Assembly: GCF_007954265.1 (NCBI RefSeq)
Contig: NZ_VOLS01000013.1
Coordinates: forward strand, 1 to 64,000
Direction: 5' to 3'
Length of the DNA: 64,000 nt
Source of the DNA: Colwellia sp. C1TZA3
GTDB lineage: Bacteria; Pseudomonadota; Gammaproteobacteria; Enterobacterales; Alteromonadaceae
A model generated the notes under the pieces. That model made no database searches. It had not been told where the DNA came from and saw nothing but the letters and a program-made list of their open reading frames with translations. The position numbers were made by a program, and so were the translations under genes. Below are positions 46,422 through 54,500 of the stretch, piece after piece (within the stretch, counting starts at the first letter, position 1; each line of letters begins with the position of its first letter).

Positions 46422-46875
46422 ATGAAACTATTACAGAGTAAACCTATATTATACCAGTTCCATTAAGTTTGTGATCTTGTTGTGCGCCGGAAAAATAATT
46501 CAAGGTAAGGCGCTCGATTGAGCAATAGCTGGCTATTGGGAGTGAGAGCAACACAGCCTTGAGCTATTTTAACTAGTACAAGTGAGCAATAACTTAATGG
46601 GATTGGTATTATGCACCATTTTATTATCTTGTACGTTGCTATTTACGATTAATGCTTATGCACAAGACGCTGCTTTAGAGAAAAGTTTAGCTGTAACCGT
46701 GCAGGCACAAAAACAGAAAATTCAGCGTGATCTTTCTGCAGAAATATCGCACTCAATCAAGGCTGAGCTAGATCGTTTTTCAATTCGCTACAGCACAGTG
46801 AAAACTCAAGCGTTAGCGGCGGTTTTAAAGCAAACAAAATTAGCACCAAAAAAACAACAAACTTCAGAGTATTAA
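46422..46875 (+). pseudogene. Exported small protein upstream of pspA, interrupted by an A-type element
   Basis: ATG 46422 has AAGGA upstream and starts MKLLQSKPIL. After nine codons plus the TTA target, element A4 intervenes (46452-46608). After it the frame resumes as CTILLSCTLLFTINAYAQDA, a clean signal-peptide core with AYA|QD cleavage. The mature part is about 70 aa, charged and helical (KSLAVTVQAQKQKIQRDLSA). The interrupted frame now stops within the element, but a GTG at 46582 or ATG at 46597 inside the element restarts in frame and still gives a hydrophobic N-terminus (MGLVLCTILLSCTLLF). It may therefore be damaged or re-started; no ribosome-binding site is obvious. Unknown family. 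Confidence 0.7.
46452..46608 (+). mobile_element. A-type 157-bp inverted-repeat element, copy A4 (inside a signal peptide)
   Basis: TACCAGTTCCATTAAGTT to AACTTAATGGGATTGGTA, flanked by TTA at 46449-46451 and 46609-46611. It lies between the sigma-54 promoter and pspA, so it is transcribed as part of the psp mRNA. Confidence 0.95.
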
Positions 46876-46888
46876 TAGGAGAAATACC

Positions 46889-47551
46889 ATGGGTATATTT
46901 TCAAGATTTACCGACATTATTAACGCTAATATTAACGCTATGTTGGATAAAGCAGAAGAACCAGAGAAAATGCTCACGTTGATCATTGAGGAAATGACAG
47001 CAACCCTGGTTGAAGTGCGTTCGACAGCGGCTAAGCAAATTGCAGAAAAGAAAACAGTGATGCGCAATATTCGTGCAATGGAAAGTCGCGTTGCACATTG
47101 GCAGCAAAAAGCTGAACTGGCTTTAAATAAGGGTCGTGAAGACTTAGCCAAATCTGCGCTAGTTGAAAAGCAAAGTTGCACACAAAAGTTAACTGAGTTT
47201 CATGAAGAGTTAGGCCAATTTGATCAGTGTTTAAATGCGCTTCAGCTAGATAGTCAACGTTTGCAAGATAAGTTAACAAAGGCAAAGCGTAAACAGGAAG
47301 CCTTTGCAACACGTCAGCAATCTGCAGAAGTGCGCTTGAAAGTGCGCGAGAAAGCTGCCACTAATAATATCGACCAAGCGATCAGTAAATTTGAGCGTTA
47401 TCAAGAAAAAATTGACCGTGTTGAAGCACAAATTGAAGCCTATGATATGACATCGTCAAAAGCTTTAGATAGCCAATTTCGTGCGCTAGAAAATGATGAA
47501 AACATTGAACAAGCGCTTGAAAAATTAAAGCAAAAAGTAGCTAACGGTTAA
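46889..47551 (+). CDS. pspA: Phage shock protein A (PspA/IM30 family)
   Basis: A 220-aa coiled-coil protein (E. coli 222) that binds stressed inner membrane and controls the PspF activator in the classic system. The family start MGIFSRFTDIINANINAMLD and the helices EEPEKMLTLIIEEMTATLVE, RAMESRVAHWQQKAELAL and FERYQEKIDRVEAQIEAYDM are all present. A ribosome-binding site (AGGAG) precedes the ATG. It is 13 bp downstream of the interrupted exported-protein gene and behind a sigma-54 promoter. pspB is not found between pspA and pspC. Confidence 0.95.
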   Translation: MGIFSRFTDIINANINAMLDKAEEPEKMLTLIIEEMTATLVEVRSTAAKQIAEKKTVMRNIRAMESRVAHWQQKAELALNKGREDLAKSALVEKQSCTQKLTEFHEELGQFDQCLNALQLDSQRLQDKLTKAKRKQEAFATRQQSAEVRLKVREKAATNNIDQAISKFERYQEKIDRVEAQIEAYDMTSSKALDSQFRALENDENIEQALEKLKQKVANG

Positions 47552-47701
47552 CTGGCGGTAATTATTAATGTCGACTTTGATCTTAGATAATCGTTGGTGT
47601 TATGTTGATAACGCCTGTGGTTAGTTATTTTATCGGCGTATTATTAATATTTTTTCAATGTAATGTATAAAAGTGCCCAGTTTGGGTACGAGGAGTAAGT
47701 G

Positions 47702-47914
47702 ATGAGCTTTAATCGTGAATATTCAGTTAATAAAACCTTAACTAAAGATGTAATACATAAAAAATTATCAGGTGTTTGTGGCGGTATTGCTAAGCATTAC
47801 AATTTGCCTCGCCTAGCAGTTAGAGTTGGTGCCATTGTCGCTTTATTGATATTTCCTGTTGCCACAGGCGTTGCTTATCTAGTCGCGACGATGTTAATAC
47901 CGACTAAAGCGTAA
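47702..47914 (+). CDS. pspC: Phage shock protein C-like (PspC domain)
   Basis: A 70-aa protein with a PspC domain: LSGVCGGIAKHYNLPRLAVR, then a single membrane span (AIVALLIFPVATGVAYLVAT). It is shorter than E. coli PspC (119 aa), lacking the C-terminal leucine-zipper part. ATG 47702 is preferred over GTG 47699 because of AGGAG just upstream. It is 150 bp behind pspA and probably in the same stress unit. Confidence 0.88.
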   Translation: MSFNREYSVNKTLTKDVIHKKLSGVCGGIAKHYNLPRLAVRVGAIVALLIFPVATGVAYLVATMLIPTKA

Positions 47915-47953
47915 AGCATTAAGTTTGTTTAAATATGCTAAAGGGAGCAAGTT

Positions 47954-48292
47954 ATGTCATTTTTTAAATCATTATTTCTAGCTATTTTTGCCACACTATT
48001 TTTAACTTATATTTTAGGTGTCAGCTTTATAGATTTATTTGATGTCGACATTTATATGGGAGAACAAGTAGTTGAACCTTTAAAGGCTATTAGTATCTCA
48101 GCATTAGTCGTGGTGCTACTGGTGTTAGTTGCCTTAGCAATAGTGATGAGTGTATTTGGTTCATTGATTTTTGTTGTTATGCTGCTGCTTGGGGGTTGTG
48201 CTATGTTGTTGGTTGGCGTGTTTTGGCCAATATTTTTAGTTGCTGGCGTTATATGGCTAGTGACACGAGATAAAGGCGCTGTTCAGTGTTAA
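47954..48292 (+). CDS. Membrane protein, psp-associated, unknown
   Basis: A 112-aa very hydrophobic protein with spans near 5-27 (LFLAIFATLFLTYILGVSFI), 46-68 (ISALVVVLLVLVALAIVMSV) and 70-103 (LIFVVMLLLGGCAMLLVGVF, then FLVAGVIWLV). It ends in a short charged tail. It follows pspC by 39 bp and is probably cotranscribed. No family recognised. Confidence 0.7.
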   Translation: MSFFKSLFLAIFATLFLTYILGVSFIDLFDVDIYMGEQVVEPLKAISISALVVVLLVLVALAIVMSVFGSLIFVVMLLLGGCAMLLVGVFWPIFLVAGVIWLVTRDKGAVQC

Positions 48293-48983
48293 TTTTTTCC
48301 GCCGATATTAATCTTAATGAAGATAAAATGTCAGCATAAAAGTTACAAATAATAATATGTTCAAATTATCTAGTTGATTATTATGCTTATGTTCACGGCA
48401 AAACACTGACAGTAATAGCAATGACTTTCAGGGCGCTATATTGAATGTCTGATCAATATAGCTATGAGAAAAAGGTCGCTAAAATAGTTTAACTGATTGG
48501 TCTTAACTAAACGTTTGAATGGTTTGGCTGTGTTTTCAACACTTGTGACAACTGCTTAGGTGTAAATTTTATTATTTTTGCATTGGTGATTAAAGAGTCT
48601 GATGGCAATTTAGCTCTCTTGTGTGCCGTTTTTAAGATTGTGCAGAGTAACTCATCAATAGGACAAACATTATTGATTAATACCAATTTGGTATAATACC
48701 AAGTTGATTAATTACCTGCTCAGTGATCACCACTTCACCTAAAACCTAAAACCTAAAACTAAAAGCTTAAAGCTTAAAGCTTAAAAGTACGGAGATTATT
48801 ATTGGTATTAATGAGGATATATAAATGACACAGCTCAATATGGATTTTTTCTTAAGTGGTTAATACGGGTGAGTAGAACACCATGGAGGTTATTTGAAAT
48901 AATTAAGTTATCCATTTCGTTCAAGCTTAGTTACAATAGTGGCAACGAATCATAATATGAATAAAAAGGATGTATAGCAGCTT
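48293..48983. other. Intergenic region with element fragments and short tandem repeats
   Basis: No gene seen. It holds a 13-bp mini palindrome TACCAATTTGGTA at 48681-48693 between TAA flanks, then a broken B left end (48697-48722), then 7-bp tandem repeats: CCTAAAA three times at 48738-48758 and AGCTTAA about three times at 48764-48784. Confidence 0.6.
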
Positions 48984-49454
48984 ATGAGGAATGTACTTTT
49001 ACCCATAATTTCACTGGTGATATTCGTCAGTAGTATTTTTGCCAATGTAAGCCTGGCTAGTGAAAACTCCAAGCTTTTAGTTGAAAATGGCTATGCGAGG
49101 GAAAGTATCCCTGGTACGTCTATTTCTTCTGCCTATATGACGATAAAAAATTTATCAGCAAAAAATATTCGACTCATCGCAGCAGCAAGTGCAGTAAGCG
49201 AACGGATTGAAATCCATCAACATACCATGTCTGATGGTTTAATGCGTATGCGTCAACGTGACTATGTAGAAATTTCAGCTCAAAACAGTACGGTATTTCA
49301 ACCTTCAGGTTTTCATTTAATGATCTTTGACTTAAAACAGCCATTAAAGGCGAAAGAAAATATTATAATAACCCTGTATTTTGACGATCAATCTAGCATC
49401 AATGTAAATTATACTGTTCAAGGCCTTAAACAGAAAAAGCATGAGCACCATTAG
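48984..49454 (+). CDS. Copper chaperone PCu(A)C family protein
   Basis: A 156-aa periplasmic protein with a signal peptide (LPIISLVIFVSSIFANVSLA) and a cupredoxin-like PCu(A)C domain. The copper site H-x-n-M-x-n-H-x-M can be seen as EIHQHTM, LMRMRQ and GFHLMIFD. The tail KQKKHEHH adds further possible metal ligands. Family members deliver Cu(I) to the CuA centre of cytochrome oxidase or scavenge copper. It is followed after 8 bp by a DUF2333 gene, which gives no hint of an oxidase link. Confidence 0.88.
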   Translation: MRNVLLPIISLVIFVSSIFANVSLASENSKLLVENGYARESIPGTSISSAYMTIKNLSAKNIRLIAAASAVSERIEIHQHTMSDGLMRMRQRDYVEISAQNSTVFQPSGFHLMIFDLKQPLKAKENIIITLYFDDQSSINVNYTVQGLKQKKHEHH

Positions 49455-49462
49455 GAGTAGTT

Positions 49463-50455
49463 ATGAAAGTTAATATCTCAATAAAAGCGGTTATTTCAGG
49501 AATTTTAGCGCTATTTTTTGTGCTGTACTTACTTGGCGTCTATTGGAGCTTTGAGCCAGAAAAATTCGATATTCGTGCCGAAGTGACGAAAGCAGCAACA
49601 GCAGAAAATGTTACTCCTGTTGTGGGTTATACCACCACAACAGCATTAATTCGCGTCACCGAAACCTTATTGCATAAGCCAGGTGGTTATTTATCAAATG
49701 ATGCCATTCCGCCGTCAGTGTTTTTAGATAATATCCCAGCATGGGAGTTTGGCGCACTTGAAATGATAAGAGATATGTCATTAGTGATGCGCCAAGAATT
49801 TAGCCGTTCGCAATCTCAGTCAGTTGAAAATGAAAATTTAAAGGTGGCGCAGCCTCAACTCAATATTGACAACACCAGTTGGGTTATTCCCAGCGCCGAA
49901 GGTGAATACCAAAAAGCCATTAATGAGTTATATGCTTACAGAACAGCCTTGACCCAGGTTAATAATCAATCAGCCCAGTTTTATGCGCGTTCTGATAATT
50001 TACGCGCTTGGATACAAGAAGCAACGAAACGCTTGGGGAGTTATTCGCAACGCTTAAGTGCCAGTGTTGGTCGTGAACAAATTAATGTTGATCTTGCTGG
50101 CGAGAGTGTTGCACAACAATCAACATCAAGCTCAGCAAGCATGCAATTGAAAACAAGTTGGTTAACCATAGATGATGAATTTTACGAAGCTCGTGGCGCT
50201 TGTTGGGCCTTGTTGCATTTCTTAAAAGCTATCGAAATAGACTTTAATGATGTTCTAGAACAGAAAAATGCTAAAGTTAGTGTACAACAAATTATTCGCG
50301 AACTAGAAGCAAGTCAAGAGCTAATCTGGAGCCCGATGATTTTAAATGGTGATGGTTTTGGTGTGCTGGCAAATCATTCGTTAGTCATGGCCAATTATAT
50401 ATCACGAGCAAATGCAGCACTGATTGATTTAGACGACTTATTGAGTCAAGGGTAA
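49463..50455 (+). CDS. DUF2333 family protein
   Basis: A 330-aa protein with one N-terminal membrane span (AVISGILALFFVLYLLGVYW) and a periplasmic or cytosolic helical body. Family-type stretches are KPGGYLSNDAIPPSVFLDNI, WEFGALEMIRDMSLVMRQEF and DDEFYEARGACWALLHFLKA. DUF2333 is a proteobacterial family of unknown function. It lies between the PCu(A)C gene (8-bp gap) and the outer-membrane protein gene (6-bp gap), so all three form one operon. Confidence 0.85.
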   Translation: MKVNISIKAVISGILALFFVLYLLGVYWSFEPEKFDIRAEVTKAATAENVTPVVGYTTTTALIRVTETLLHKPGGYLSNDAIPPSVFLDNIPAWEFGALEMIRDMSLVMRQEFSRSQSQSVENENLKVAQPQLNIDNTSWVIPSAEGEYQKAINELYAYRTALTQVNNQSAQFYARSDNLRAWIQEATKRLGSYSQRLSASVGREQINVDLAGESVAQQSTSSSASMQLKTSWLTIDDEFYEARGACWALLHFLKAIEIDFNDVLEQKNAKVSVQQIIRELEASQELIWSPMILNGDGFGVLANHSLVMANYISRANAALIDLDDLLSQG

Positions 50456-50461
50456 TAAAAC

Positions 50462-51229
50462 ATGAAGAAAATAGCACTAGCAACAGCACTTGCATTGACT
50501 TTATCCACTAATGTTAAAGCGGATGCTTTAGGTATTTATTTGGGTGGTCAAGTCTGGGACAACCAAGCTTCTGGAACTTTTGGCGATGGCAGTTCACAAA
50601 TTGATTTTAATTTAGCTGATGAAAAACAAAACAGCTTTTTTATCGCTTTTGAGCACCCTTTGCCGTTAATTCCAAATATACGTATAGCCTCTACTTCGTT
50701 GGAGACCATAGGTAACACAACACTAACGACCAACTTTGAATTTGAAGGCGAAACTTTCAGCGATAATACTAATGTTAATGCTGATTTTAAGGTCAGTTAT
50801 ATTGATTACACACTTTATTATGAGTTATTTGATAATGACCTATTATCATTTGATTTTGGTTTGACCGCCCGTGATTTTGACGGTGACGTAACCGTTTTTG
50901 CACAAATTAATACCGGTTCTGAAATGGTTAGACAATCAAGTAGTGTTGCAGTAACTGATGTTGTACCTATGTTATATGTAAGAACCAATGTTGGCTTACC
51001 ATTAACCGGTTTTAACTTATATGCACAAGGTAACTTTTTATCAATCGACAATCACACACTTTATGACTATGAAGTAGGCGTAAGTTATGAACTTATTGAT
51101 AACCTAGCGGTTGATGTAAATATTAATGCCGGTTATCGTGCGGTTAAGTTAGAGTTAGACGACTTGAACGACCTGTATACCAACATCGAATTTGACGGTG
51201 TGTTCGTCGGTACAACTATTCATTTTTAA
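50462..51229 (+). CDS. TIGR04219-type outer-membrane beta-barrel protein
   Basis: A 255-aa protein with a signal peptide (IALATALALTLSTNVKADA) and alternating amphipathic strands ending in a terminal aromatic residue (FVGTTIHF), the outer-membrane signature. LGIYLGGQVWDNQASGTFGD at the mature N-terminus and YEVGVSYELIDNLAVDVNIN in a late strand match the TIGR04219 family of small barrels in Alteromonadales and Vibrio. Transport role unknown. Confidence 0.85.
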   Translation: MKKIALATALALTLSTNVKADALGIYLGGQVWDNQASGTFGDGSSQIDFNLADEKQNSFFIAFEHPLPLIPNIRIASTSLETIGNTTLTTNFEFEGETFSDNTNVNADFKVSYIDYTLYYELFDNDLLSFDFGLTARDFDGDVTVFAQINTGSEMVRQSSSVAVTDVVPMLYVRTNVGLPLTGFNLYAQGNFLSIDNHTLYDYEVGVSYELIDNLAVDVNINAGYRAVKLELDDLNDLYTNIEFDGVFVGTTIHF

Positions 51230-51241
51230 CCTTTTAAGTTA

Positions 51242-51398
51242 TACCAGTTCCATTAAATTTGTCATCTTGTTGTGCGCAGGAAAAATGACTCAAGGTAAGG
51301 CGCTCGATTGAGCAATAGCTGGCTATTGGGATTGAGAGCAACACAGCCTTGAGCTATTTTAACTAGTACAAGTGAGCAATAACTTAATGGGATTGGTA
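51242..51398 (+). mobile_element. A-type 157-bp inverted-repeat element, copy A5
   Basis: TACCAGTTCCATTAAATT to AACTTAATGGGATTGGTA, flanked by TTA at 51239-51241 and 51399-51401. It sits 13 bp after the barrel-protein stop and ahead of the shared terminator, so it is in the 3' untranslated RNA. Confidence 0.92.
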
Positions 51399-51462
51399 TT
51401 AGTGGGTAAATCGCCACTATTTCACATCCATGTGATCGTGGCATACCATTCATTCTGAATAT

Positions 51463-51495
51463 AAAAAAGCCATCAACATTATGTTGATGGCTTTT
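51463..51495. terminator. Bidirectional terminator
   Basis: AAAAGCCATCAACAT / ATGTTGATGGCTTTT, a 15-bp perfect stem with A's left and T's right. It serves the plus-strand operon ending at 51229 and the minus-strand protease ending at 51534. Confidence 0.92.
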
Positions 51496-51533
51496 GCTTT
51501 TATAAATCTTCCATTAAAGCTTAGGTTATTTAA

Positions 51534-54500
51534 TTACGCTTTTTTACGACGGGTAAATAACATAGGGGTAAGTAGTAACATTAACCAACCGAATGAACCA
51601 CTTTCTTTCTTATTAACAATCGATACTGAAGCAACCATTGAATCTGAGTTGCCGTTGCCATCATTTACTGTCAACTGAAAAGAGATGGTTTCATCTTTCG
51701 ACACTTTGGGTGCTGTAAAGCTAATTGACTCAGCACTTGCGTTGAAAGCTACCGGAGTACCCGCCATCTGTACCCAAGCATAAGTAAGTGCATCACCATT
51801 AGGATCTGATGAGTTAGCAGCACTTAGTTGTACACTTTCTGTCTCAACAACAGCCGTACTACCTGTAATCACTGCAGTAGGAGCGCCTTCAACTTGAAAC
51901 ATAACCGCTGAGCTATTTACCGCTACAGTATTCACGTCATTAGTCGTGCTAGAAAGCACTATTGCATCAACAGGACCACCTAAAAACTCATCAGCCACTT
52001 CAGCTGAGAATTTAACTACTGTTGGAGAACTATCTACTGACGTTAATTCATAACATATGACTAAGCCAGAATATATATCTGAAATATCACCAACAGAACC
52101 AGCTTCACCACCATTATATGGTGATGTTGCATAGACATCTGTACGACCTAATGTACCCGTAGCATTTTCAAGGCCAACAGTAACACCTAAAGCAGCGCCG
52201 TCAACATGGGTAACATTATCGTAAGCAAACATAATATTACCCGTAACGTTATCAAATAGTACTTCAAAATCGATATTATCAGCAACATCAGCTTGACCGT
52301 TGTGGAAGAAATAATGTCTCATATCATCAAATTCAATGATGCTATAACGACCAGTGTCGACAGTACTGACACCCGAGGTATCGCTTCGAACAATTTCCAT
52401 ATCACGCCAAAATGGTGCGATTAAGTTGTTTGCCTCTGCTGCATTAGGTAATAACTGGTTAACCCAAGGGCTTGAACCTGCTGAACCACCTAAGTAAATA
52501 AAACCATCATCAGTAACAGAAACTGAGCTATATGATTTGCCTAGGAAGTTAGCGGCTAAAGGATATGTAGCCGTAACCGTGTCACCATTTAGCTCACCAG
52601 GTAAGATACCAAAAGCAGCTAAATCGAGGTAACCGCTGCCTTGACCAAGATCTGGTAATGCACAACTAGCATCATCAGCATTGGTCGTTTTAGTATAGAA
52701 AGGCTCAATACCAAATAATGATTCTTGAACAACAGTCCAGGTAATTTCATTACCAGAAATCGTTGCATCACTCGTCACCGAGGTTTTATCAAGCGTCATC
52801 TCTGCAGGCAGAGTTGCTTTAATAGTATAAGTACGGTCGTTTGGTGTTACTTTTGCAAGAACACTGACTTCATAATCTATTTTAGTATTACGCTCAACAT
52901 ATGTATCTGCATCGCTTGAAATAGACACATCATCCATGCCACGCATAAGATCAACAGATACTAATCCCAAGTTACCAGCATCTTCAAAGTTAGTACCTAA
53001 GTCCAAAGCACCGTAGTACATATCACCTTGTGTAGCACCATCAAGTGACCATTTAACACGTAAGTCAAATTCAGTTAAGGCAGGAATAGCCATATCAGCC
53101 TCAACAGCTAAGTTATCACCTACTTCACCGTCGACGATAGCAGTTGCTAAGGTATATGCATCTTTAGCATCTTCTTCAGAAGCAGACCAGTTTTGCACCG
53201 CAACCCAATAACTGCCGGCTTCAGGCATAATTAGGTCAACTTTTTCAAGCGCTGTGCCAGTAGCACTAATACCCACTTCTTCGTCTTCTTGTGGGATACC
53301 ATCGCCATTAGTATCTAAACCTACGCGTAAATCTAAATCCGGAGATTCAGATGCTAAGATTTCTGCAACAAAACGCTTGGCATCAGCAGGAACAGTATGC
53401 AGAGTAACATTAATACCATCCGATAAATCATCGTAAGCATCACCATTGTCACTATCGACAGCTAATGTTGCCTCAGTTTTATCTGCTTTAGTTAACCCGT
53501 ATGAACGACTGGTAAATTCAGTAATTTCAACCGCCATAACATCTTCAATTAAGAAGCTGTCTTGATTACGATTTGCATCAAAAGATAGCTTGTCCGGGAT
53601 GTTACCATTTGAAGCTTGAACACTAACAGGGATTCTAGCGGTTGGATGAACGTTAGAAGTCATCACAACATGACCAAAGGCCCAAGCGTCACTTTCTGCT
53701 CTTACTGCATCAACATCAATGGTTATAATTTGGCTCTCACCTGCAGCCAACTCAAATGTTGCTGGTGTAGCTGTAATAACTAAACCATCAGAAATAGCGG
53801 TACCTGCAACTGTCCACGAACCTGCAGCCGTAGCTGTTACTGTACGAGTCCAATCACACAAACCGACACAGTTAGCATTTGAAACGGAAGGAATATTTAA
53901 TGTTTTAGGATCACCACCTGTTTCAGGATTTGCAGCCGTATAGTTCGCTGCGCTTTCATTCATTACAAGACCTGTTAGGTGTGCTAAATTCACCCGAATA
54001 CTACCCGCACCCATATCAAAGAAATCAGCAGCTGTCGTGCCATCTTCTTTGCGAACATCAGTAATTGCAGTCAACATTAATGCCGAGCGAATATTATCAG
54101 GTGTCCAAGTTGGATGAGCTGATTTTAATACCGCACCCGCGCCAGCAACATGAGGGGCTGACATTGAAGTCCCTTGTAAAAATGAAAAGTCTGTTGGTGC
54201 TGGTGTTGTTTCGTCATGACCAAATTGTTGATCTGAATAAGCGGCATAAATTGAAACACCTGGTGCTGTTACAGAAGGTGTCATAACATCAGGGACTGTA
54301 TTATTACCACCACGTGAAGAGAAGTCAGCCATATCATCCGCTTGGCCAATTTTCAACTCACCTACTGCAGCGGTAATAGTTGCAGTATGTCCTTCACCGT
54401 TTGCTAACCAAGTTCGAAGCACATTGCCGTTTTCTGCGTTGATATGAATACCAGGCACAACGTAAACGTCATTAGCTACAGTATTTGAGCCACCATCTAC

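Noticed and set aside
42563-48292. The broken gene, sseA and psp locus as a defence island
   Set aside because: No nuclease, toxin-antitoxin, restriction or other defence motif is present; genes are metabolic or envelope-stress type.
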